Positions 37,201 to 47,297 of a DNA stretch of 64,000 nucleotides are shown here, in pieces. The notes below the pieces were generated by a model, which ran no database searches, had not been told where the DNA came from, and saw only the letters and a list, made by a program, of their open reading frames with translations. Numbering within the stretch: position 1 is the stretch's first letter; each line of letters starts with the position of its first letter. The stretch spans positions 2,193,886 to 2,257,885 of the forward strand of contig CM029368.1 in assembly GCA_017165825.1 (NCBI GenBank). The letters are read 5' to 3'. A program made the position numbers and the translations under genes. The DNA comes from Hepsetus odoe (Eukaryota; Chordata; Actinopteri; Characiformes; Hepsetidae).

Positions 37201-40200
37201 TCCATCTGCTCTGTACAGATCCTGATTGGTGGACCATTCTCAGCACACCAGGGACGGACATGGCAGTTTGAGAGATGCTGGAATGAGTGCATCAGGCACA
37301 GCTGTGTTTTCCCACAAGAGTCACTCTAGCTTAAAAGGTGGTCCGTCACACAAAAATATCCAGCCAAGAGTGCCTTTGTGGTCAGGAAAACTGACCACTG
37401 ATGCAGGGCTGGAGGATGGCTAACACAAACTGTGCCCAAGCAGATGGTCCAAATGTGAGATAAGAGTAAACCAGCAAATAAAGAGGCATCAATTTTGGCA
37501 AATTTGGGTGTTCTTGAACCGAATAAACGCTTTGCTATTCTGCAGTAAAATAATTAGGCCATCAGTGTGAAATGATTCGATTACCTGCCAATACTAACTT
37601 GCATAATGTTACTGTATGGGTCAGCCAGCAGGGTGAACTGCAAAGGGCATCTGAGGGTCATTCTGAGTGAACGGTAATAAAGATGCATCTCCATTTCCTT
37701 CAGTTCTAACAAGTTTCATCAATAAAGTCTAGGTGATCCCAGCAGTGACAGGGAGCCCTTAACACATCCAGCAGCACTTTTGTCCAGAGGGAATAAAGCG
37801 TTCGCAATAGCCGTGTATACCGAAGCTGAGACAACTGTCTGTGCCGGTTCAAAGTTAACGGAGCCGTGTTTGGGTCAGGACACACAGACGAGCACAAAAT
37901 CGTAAGCAGGCGAACCTCCAGGTTTGATGAACGACATCCTGCTGCTGGAGGTTTGAGGGAACAGTGGTGGATTACGAAGACGACCCCAAAAAATTCAACA
38001 GGTGCATCAGGCAAACAATCGTCCCGCAGCTCCTGAGGTGTAGTGGGTCTTTCTGTTTGTAAAGGGCTACCCTGGGCAGGTGACCAAGATCATTAGGGGT
38101 CACACCAACTGTTTTCTCTGGGAGGTTTATTTTGATAAACAGTGTTATTTTGCCCGTTATAACAAGCAGGTACAAAAAAGGATCCCATTTCTTCAAATGG
38201 AGGATCAGGAAAGTTATCCCAAACGGTGCGATTTCAAATATATAAATTTCCCAATGCCAGGAACCTTTCTAATCTTTAAATACAAGTGTTGCACCTTTTA
38301 TTTACCCCCTGATTTCAGAAGCAGCACAACGGCTCATTTATTCATGCTGCAGTTTCCACTGTTTAAACAGCTACTACTGCAACTTGACCTTTAAAAACAT
38401 TTAACAGCCATGATAAAATAAGGCTTCTGAATAAAACAAGGTGCAGACACCTTACTTAAAATAACTGGCCCGCGAGTCCTAAAAGAAAAAAACTGAAAAC
38501 CGAATGATTGGACTTTTTCATTTTCGTTATCCATGGCTTGACTGGCTATTGGTTTTAACCCAGAACTTAAAGGGAGCTTATGAAAAGTGCTTCATTTACA
38601 TTTGCAGCATTTACCAGACGCTCTTATCCAGAGTGTCTTCCAGGTCCTGATTACAGGGACAGTCCGCCTGGAGACACTCAGGGTTAAGGGTCTTGCTCAG
38701 GGACCCAGTGGTGGTAGTGCCAGAGGTGGGATTTGAACCTGGGACATCTTGAGCCATAGGTCCGTAGACAAGTACCACCACTAGACCACCGCTTCACATA
38801 TCTGAAATGAACTGAAATAAAATAGAGGTTTCCAAAAAAAAAAAAAAAGGTCTAGAATAAAAACTGGCTTTAAATGATCAACATGATATTTTTAAGACCA
38901 AAATACACAAAACTTTAGCACGGGCCGCACTGTCCATTAGGCTCTACTTTCTGATGCAAGCGGGAGAGACAGAAGTAGCAGAATTAAAGAAACATTCATT
39001 AAACTGTCAACTAATCTCTGCCCATTCATCAAGAACAACTGTAATCGCAGAAGTTACAAAAGCGATCAATCATGCCTGCCCAGAAGCAGGGATTACAGGG
39101 CTTCCTCACACAAAGGTAATTGCCCGTTAAGTATTTCAGGTCAGGTCACGACTTCGGCTCTGTTGGATGGCTGAAGTGCAGGTGTGGACTAGCTTCTGTT
39201 TCCAAAGTCATGTGACCCAGGCTCAGAAATATTGTTATTTCAGCAGCAATGAGACTCCATCGCCTCTCGCTCAAGGGACACCTTGGCATGAACTGGAGAG
39301 TGAACTTTATTGGACTCCTGAATAAACTGCTTTATATCAGCTCAATATCTAAAACCACAGACTTGGCATGAAAGAGGACTTTAACGAGAGCCAGAGAGAA
39401 CCATTTGTAATCCGATTCACAATCTTAAACTTCCAGGAAAGGGAAATGGAGTCCAATCAACAACAGCCTAAAGCAAGCCGGAGGAAAGAAAAAAAACATC
39501 TGTGTTTAACAAATTTTTTGGACTGAGTGAGTTTCTTCCAGCAAAGAAAATGCTTTAACCCTCCTGGAACAGGTTGAAGATGGGAAACTATTTACACAAA
39601 GATTTTTTTCATTTTATTGACCGGTAGCCTGGTGAATTTAGAAGATAAAAAAGGGACAAAACTGGTCACATCTGAGCTTATGTTTATGTAACGTATTAGC
39701 ATTTGATGCTAACGTATCCCATTCCTTAATAACCACCGCATTCAGACGTCAGGAAACAGTGACCACACGACTCCCAAAAAACAAAACAAAACAAAAAAAG
39801 GCCGAGTGACTCATCCAAATCAGTTGTCCATCCAGAAATCAGATCCACGTTATACTTAAAACCACCAACAGGTTCGACTGGTAAAGTCAGATATCCAATG
39901 ACCTTCTGCCGTTCCAGCCGCAGAAAAATCTTTCCCTTTGCTGAACTGGTGGTCTGATCTCAGACAGCAAAATGCCCCCCAAAACCCTCGAACAAAACAA
40001 CCCCCTCAACAGACGAAACAAAAATGCTTTGAATTATAAGAGATGTCAACGTGTGGGCGTGTCCACAGCATACGCCCATTCAACTCTGACACACAAAACA
40101 GAATTACTAAGATGCCTCACACCAATTATTCCCAATGAAGACAGTTAGGTTTGTAAACAGGCTCCAACAAAAATGAGGCAAAATAATATTATCATGATAA

Positions 40201-42185
40201 ATTCATTCACGTTATTTGTATATCAACACTGCTCATTAAACGAAAGTGACCTCCTGCATGCTTTCTGTTTCCCCCTCAATCATCCTGCAGTGCTGTTTAT
40301 CAGGCAGGACATTACATAAAGTACATTCTATGAATTCCATTCCTGTGATCGGAGTGTGAACAGCGATGAATTTATCTTCTGCATTCAGTTCAACCTAGAT
40401 ATAGCAGCAGCAATAGGCTACATACTTCTGGAGGCAGTTATGGGGTTAGGTACCCAACGCCATCTCAGCCATGGCTGTAAGAGTTGAAAAGCATTTTTAA
40501 CCCACACTCCATTCCCCAATTTTTTTTTTAACTGGTAATCCTCCGTTTGCAAGCCTGTCCAACCACTAAGCAAGGTCTGCCTGGGAGTCGTGCGCTCTTA
40601 CCTGCACAGTTTTCTTAATTCTGTGAGAAGGTCCAGGATACTCTGCAGAATACAGGTCTGTGAGGAACAGGGAGTTGATGAGCGTAGACTTCCCCAGGCC
40701 TGATTCCCCTAAAAGATAGAGACAGAAAAACTCAGACCTTCTCCTTGACAAACTCGTTCTTTTATCTGCCCTATCGCGCTGTTCCTGATGCATTCGTGTG
40801 ATACTCAGAAATTTGTGTCTGCATTCTGGAGATGCTTTCCGGCTGCTTCCTCAGGAAATCTCAGAAATGCAGGGCCGTGCTGGGGGAACAAACTAGGAGT
40901 ATAGCTTCTTACTTCAATTTATAAAGTGAATATGAAACTGCCTTGTAAAAACAAACAAACAAAGTCACACAGATTGGCATGCACCATCAATCAAAATAAA
41001 TATTATGCAAATTTAAAACCACTAAAGACACTGAAAGAAAGCAAACATTCCCTTTTAGGATATTTTATGAATCCATGCACTTTTGAGGGGGCATATGGGG
41101 AAACTTCTGTGACCTTTTTTCCTGTTGAAAGCTGAAAGAACTACAAAAAGGACACAAAGCACAAAGTAGTTTATCAACCGCTGTTCAGAAGGTGGTTCTG
41201 TGTTAATGACATCGTGTCTACTGCAGGTAAACAGTGGCATCGATCCTAAAAGGATTTCCAATCTGCCACATTAACTTGGTACCTTGTTTAGCTGCATTAC
41301 CTGCAATTATCAAAAGGGCTCATTTGCATACTGCAGATATAAGCACTGTACTGATGCAATATTGGGGGGGAAAAAAAAAAAAAAGAGGTCTTTTAATCAA
41401 TAGTGTGTTAAACTATGAACTATCGCACATGCCGTTTGTTAGAAAAGCGCCTAAACCTAACACGCATTGAATGGGAAGCCGAAATAAGTAAAGAAACCAG
41501 AGGGTTAATGCTACTGTAACCAGCTGGTTGAGGCTTGATTTGCACACACTGTGCTGCTCTGCCAACAGTGAACCCATGTGTGAAAGAAGTTTAACACAAG
41601 AACCACGCAGTCGTATTCGGCAGGACCGGAGGGGCGGCAACAAAAGACGCCTGTGTGAGAATGAGAACAAACTGGCACAGCAAACTGCTTCTACTACTGA
41701 CCTTTAACAAGTGCCCAATGAGAGAGAGGGAGAGTGAGAGCGCCGCTAGACAAAGAAGCACTCTCCCAACACACTTCTTGAAATCATAAATATTTTTCAG
41801 AGGGACAAAGCAACGCACACGCTTTTTTTTTTTTTTTTTTTTTTAAATGGAAGGAATGAAGAATTGAAAAAGCAACTACCTTCCCATAAAAAAGCTGAAC
41901 GTTAAGGATTTATTTTTTAGGATGAATGTGGGCTTTGAAAGCAGCTGATGAAATACGGTCGCCTTAAAAATGTCCTTTTGAATTAGCGGGACAATAAAGG
42001 TTGTGCGAGTGTCAGACACACTGGGATGAACTCATTCAGCGACTGCCAGAACCGATCCAGCTGAGCAGAGAGCAGTAAAGAGCCCACAGCCATGATGCTG
42101 AATTACAGCTTTAAACTCTGCTTCACGACAGCAAACACTAACTACAGGAATGTGGCACTGAAGCAGCAACATCCTGTGATAAATA

Positions 42186-42220
<35 letters not shown>

Positions 42221-45200
42221 CTCCATGCAAACCAAATGTGGGCCCAAGAATCAATTTGATTTCCTCAAATCCTTGAGCATTTAAGAGTCATTTGAGCATG
42301 GGGGCGACTATAGCAGGGGATATATGAGTCTATTTTCTCTCGAAACGAAATTGATTTACTTCTTAAAAAAGATCTGTCATGAAATTTGAAAGAATAAATG
42401 AACAACTTATTTAAAGTCCAACCTTTAGATCATAAAATGATCCTAATAACTCAGGTTATTAATGTTAATGATAATACAGTACAGCTGGCGCAATGGCTGA
42501 CAACTTCAGCAAACACTTTTAGAGCTTAAGCAACAGTCAACAGCAGTGTTCAAGTAAAAATAGCATTGTGTCAACGTCACCCTGAACAATGGCAGAGTTT
42601 TGGTATCGTATGTGGAGGAACTGGTACAGCCTGAACAGGTACAGCACTCCTGGCGTTGAGCTTTAGCTGGAGAATGAATGTAAAGTAGATTTTGGAACAG
42701 TTGCTCAAATATAAAAAGATAACCATCTAGGCAGAGCAATAAGTGTGAATTATTCTGCAGGCCAGCTGTTCGTTGACAATATAAACCAAGTTATCAGATA
42801 CAGATTGCCTCCGTTTTCAGCTGGACTTAAAGAAGTTTTAAAACTTAAACATGTTTGTTTTATTCATAACAAAATGTTTTCCTGTTGGGATATTTAAACT
42901 GTTCAAAAATGCAGACTGAAAAGAGGTTAATCCAAATCACCAACTAATTTACACACAGGAGCAGATTAGTCCCAATCCAAAGCCAAATCTCCATCATTTA
43001 AATATAAGTCTCAAAAGAGCCCCGCCACTAAACCATAAAAAGCCCAAGCCCAATTACTTAAAGTATATTTTGGAAGACGAACACTTCACTATTTAGATTT
43101 ACAGATTTACACAATAAATAAAAATAAATAAATAAAAAAAAATAAAAAATAAACAACCTCTTACATTTTTACAGACAGAGTAGAAATCTAGATTTTTTTA
43201 CTCCCAAATTAGTCTTTTCTACAACATCCTCTAAAACTGCCAGCCTTGTCCATTTGGTCGTGCAAGTGCCTGTACTTCCACTTAGGCCCCGACTGAAGAA
43301 AGGTGGGCAATGTGGCAGAAACAGATCATGGTGATTCAAGACGTTCTCACAATATGCATTTTAACAAGGTTCACAGATCATCATCTTTCCAACGGTCATC
43401 CCAGATATAAACCTCAAGGTTTTAGACTGAAACTTGAAAAAAATTCAATAACAGAAGCATATTTCCAGGACGACAGACCCAAAAAGATTTTTGCAACCGA
43501 ATGACTGATAGAGAGAGGATTGTGAAAACCCTGAATCTGAACGATGATATTTATTGCCACAACTCGGGTGTGCAAGTTTCACGTTAAGACAGTTTTATTT
43601 TCTTGAGCTTCCAATGAAGGCTTTTACTCCTAAACAATTCTAAGAGACTACAAACTGAAAGTAAGGCGTGTTTTAGCACACTAATGGAATGTCGATCAGT
43701 GGTTTCCTTAGACTGACTGCACTGCGAGGGAAAAGAAAGGTTCTATGCAGGTGCATTCTTGGCTCATCAAAGTGCCAGCACTGTAAATCTGCCCTCAAAA
43801 TATACTTGGAATTTAAAGTCCAATTTGATACATTAAACACATTTTCCAGGAAAAAAGGGGCAAACTTGTACCTTTTCGTATCCTATTATGTTAAAATAGA
43901 GCAGTGTAGCAGAGAGCCTGGAGTCGGGACGGGGTGTACGGAGTCAGCCCACCTTAAGCTCAACTAAACGTGCTGAAGATGTACCCTGATGGAACCACCC
44001 CAGTAACTTTTCCCCCCTCTGAGTGTGTTTCGGTGGTAAAAATCATACCTTTGCGATTAGCACCGTTTACCAGGCCCTACTTTCTTGCATGTGCTGTGAC
44101 AGTAGAGAATCAATGTGGGCATCAAAAGGGCAGCATAAAGCATTAAAGAGGATTTCTTTTGTTCAATTTTGTATCTGGTTGAATTAGGACAACACACACT
44201 ATGTGAAAAACCAGTGCGGTCCTCAAGGTTAGTGCTGGACATGCGTAAAACCCGCTCACGGAACGTTTTATAAGCAGGTTGTGCCCAGCTTCAGCAGATG
44301 TGAGGCATGAGTTCGAGCGGCAGCGATACGAGCGCCTGGCACAGGCCAACGGTGCCTGGCAGCTCAGGGAAGGCCCAGTTCACTTCCTTTAAAGGAAATA
44401 TCCCACAGCTGTGTAAACCGCTGTGGCTTCTGCTAAAGGAACTCCCCATCGCATGACAGCGGTGGGGAGGGGGGTAGGAAGAGGGAAAAGTTTGGGCCTG
44501 CTGCGGGCCAGCGGCAGAGAGAGAGCGTGTTTCATTCGTTTGGCTCTTCTTCCAGTGACGCAGGAGAAAGAAGTGAGAGCAGCTGGGCCTGTTACAGAGA
44601 AGAGAAAGTTTGGAGAAGTGTGTCTGCCATGCATACGGTTTCAGAAAAACCCCGGGATAGATTTCAGACATCTACACGCAAATCTAGGCTAGCATTAGAT
44701 TTCTGGAGCCAGCAGTTGCTCTTTATATGGGTAAGTCCAGATCATTCATCATTCCCCTGCAATCAAAGAAGAATAAACCTCAGGAAAGCCTCCGTACAGC
44801 CAACACAAACAAGGTTGCCACTAATCCTTAATGCAGCGAGTTAAATAAAACCCCAAAGGCATTAAAACCCCTCTGAAAACCAGGCTGAGCCACACTAACC
44901 AGCAATCAGTCCTCAGAAGCTAAAGTAAAGCGGCTGATCACACACGAATATTGACATGTTTCAGTTAGATTACATGGCCACTTCTGTCTGCCAGGAGTAA
45001 GGCCTTCAAGAAAGAGTCTACCAAAAGCATGAATTTGCTGCCTCACTCCGAGCTAATCGACCAAGACATGTTGAACGACTCACTATACTCAGAACATAAT
45101 TTGATAAGCCGGTCAGCACATTTCTCAACGCAGCAAAATGTGCCTGAACATGTGCCTTAAATCAAAAGGGCCAATATTTCTGTTGTACTGGTTTTCCCAG

Positions 45201-47254
45201 CCTAAGCTGATAAATGTAAATAAGCTGTTTTGATCGGGTTCAGCTTTGAGGTGACTCACTTTTCTGTGGTTTTAAGACTGACCCCAATTTCCTATATATG
45301 CAGAAACAAAAGGTAAAGCTACAGTTGAGGCCAAAATTATTAGCCCCCCTTATGAAATTAGACAACACTTTTGATTTCTCCATGAAAATGACCACAACAA
45401 CAAGTGTTTGTTATTTTGGAAACAAATACACTATAATAAACGACGTCCGCTAAATTGTATTAGGATATTTTATTGATACAGAGTTGAAACAAGATTATAA
45501 ATTATTAGCCCCCTGGCCATTAATAGTCAATGGTGTACCCTTTCTGAGCCACAGCTGACAGCAATCTCAGAGTAGTTCTTTACTAGGATGGCACAGTTCT
45601 CCTGAGGGAATTTGGCCCATTCTTCCATTGTTCTAGCTGCTCCAAATTGCATGGTTTCCGAGCATGGACGTTCACTTTTTGCGCCAGCCACAGATTCTCA
45701 ATAGGATTGAGGTCTGGGCTCGGTGTTGGCCACTCCAGGATCTTGGTTTTGGTATCCTTGAGGAACTGTTGGACTAATTTTGATGTATGCTTTGGGTCAT
45801 TGTCTTGTTGGAAGACCCAGCGATGATCTAAGCCTGGACTGCGAGCAGGTTTCTGCATATTCGCCCTCAGAATGTCAACATCATTTTCTTTTTTCATGAT
45901 GCCATGCACCAGAACAAGGCTCCCTGTGCCTGAGGCTACAGAACAGCCCCACAGCATGATGCTCCCACCACGTTTAACTGTGCGAACTTCCTAGGGTTGA
46001 AGGCCTCTCCCTTTCTTCGCCAAACATAAGCAACAACATCCATGTGCCCAAACAGTTCCAGTTTAGTCTCATCAGACCAAAGCACAGACTTCCAGAACTC
46101 ATCTTTACCTTTCAAATGTTCAAGGGCAAACCTCTGTGATGTGCTGCTCTTTGAGTAAAGGGGTTCTTCTGGGACGATGGCCCTGAAGCCGACGACGATG
46201 AAGAGCCCTCACAACTTTGTTCCTTGAAACATCAACTCCAGAAGAGGCCAGGTCAGCAACAATCATCTTTGCAGATGTCCGGGACTCCTCACTGACATCT
46301 GACTATTTTCCTCTCCAGAGGTCTTGAACTCTTACGGCACGGCCAGGTTTGTTTCTTACAGAATTTGTCTCCTTGTACTTGGCAATGATGAACATACAGC
46401 AGTTCAAGACACTGTGAATCGCTTGGAAATGGCAGTGTAGCCTTCCCCCTTATCATGAGCCTCTACTATCTTCTCTCTGAGCTCCAGACTGAGTTCCTTT
46501 GTCTTTGGCATGGTGAATAACAGTACACCTCTCATGTGTTCAGGTGCCCTGTTCCTTGGAGTCTTTTTATGCTGATTGAATGTTGTTAGGAAGCCAACTG
46601 ACTGCACAGGTGTGGTTTCAAAGCTGATTGGTTAATTACTGCAGGTGTGGTTTGAAAGCAAACATTCACTTGGGGCTAATATTTTTGACCCAATTTTTAC
46701 TATATTTGATAGAAAGCAAGCCTAAAAATGTATCACAAAATTTACCAAAAGCTCCTAAATAGCACTGGGGCAACCTACTGGTGTGGGATTCAAACCCACG
46801 ACCTTCTGATCCTGAGACCAACTCCCTCACCACTAGACCACTGCTGCCCCTTTAAATGGTAAAATAACCTTTTTTTTTTCTTAACTATATTTAAAACATT
46901 TCTTTCCTTGTTGAGAGATAAAAGCAAGGCCAATGGAGACTATTTAACAGCTCCCCGTGCTTTGAAGTGAGTGGAAGATGATTAAGGCTATCAGTTAGCA
47001 AGTGGGTATAAGCTTCCATTCCTTGAAGGCGGCACTGGCCTCATAGTTTCAGTGGAGTAAATAAACAAATTTCAGACATCGGACTTCGGCTGACTGGCTA
47101 CACATGTGGTGGGGATGTCTGGCTTATCGTTTTAAGGTGGAATGGAGGCCTGCTCTGGAACAGGGTGTGGTTATGGACACAAGCTACAAGTTTTCAGCTG
47201 CTTCTTTAACATTGGCTGAATGAATGGAATTACAGGAAACTACCCACCCACAAG

Positions 47255-47297
<43 letters not shown>

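Larger units (their letters stand above)
26018..40601 (-). other. Septin 7 intron 3 (14.6 kb)
   Basis: This is the largest intron of the gene. It contains a possible Tc1 remnant (26880-27330), a family A SINE (27396-27650), a TG tract (28158-28208), an RTE tail fragment (28655-28745), a long-TIR MITE (28950-29500), a possible hAT-like fragment near 33470 and a family B SINE (38593-38795). The rest is unique AT-rich sequence; none of the short open frames is recognisable. Confidence 0.85.
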
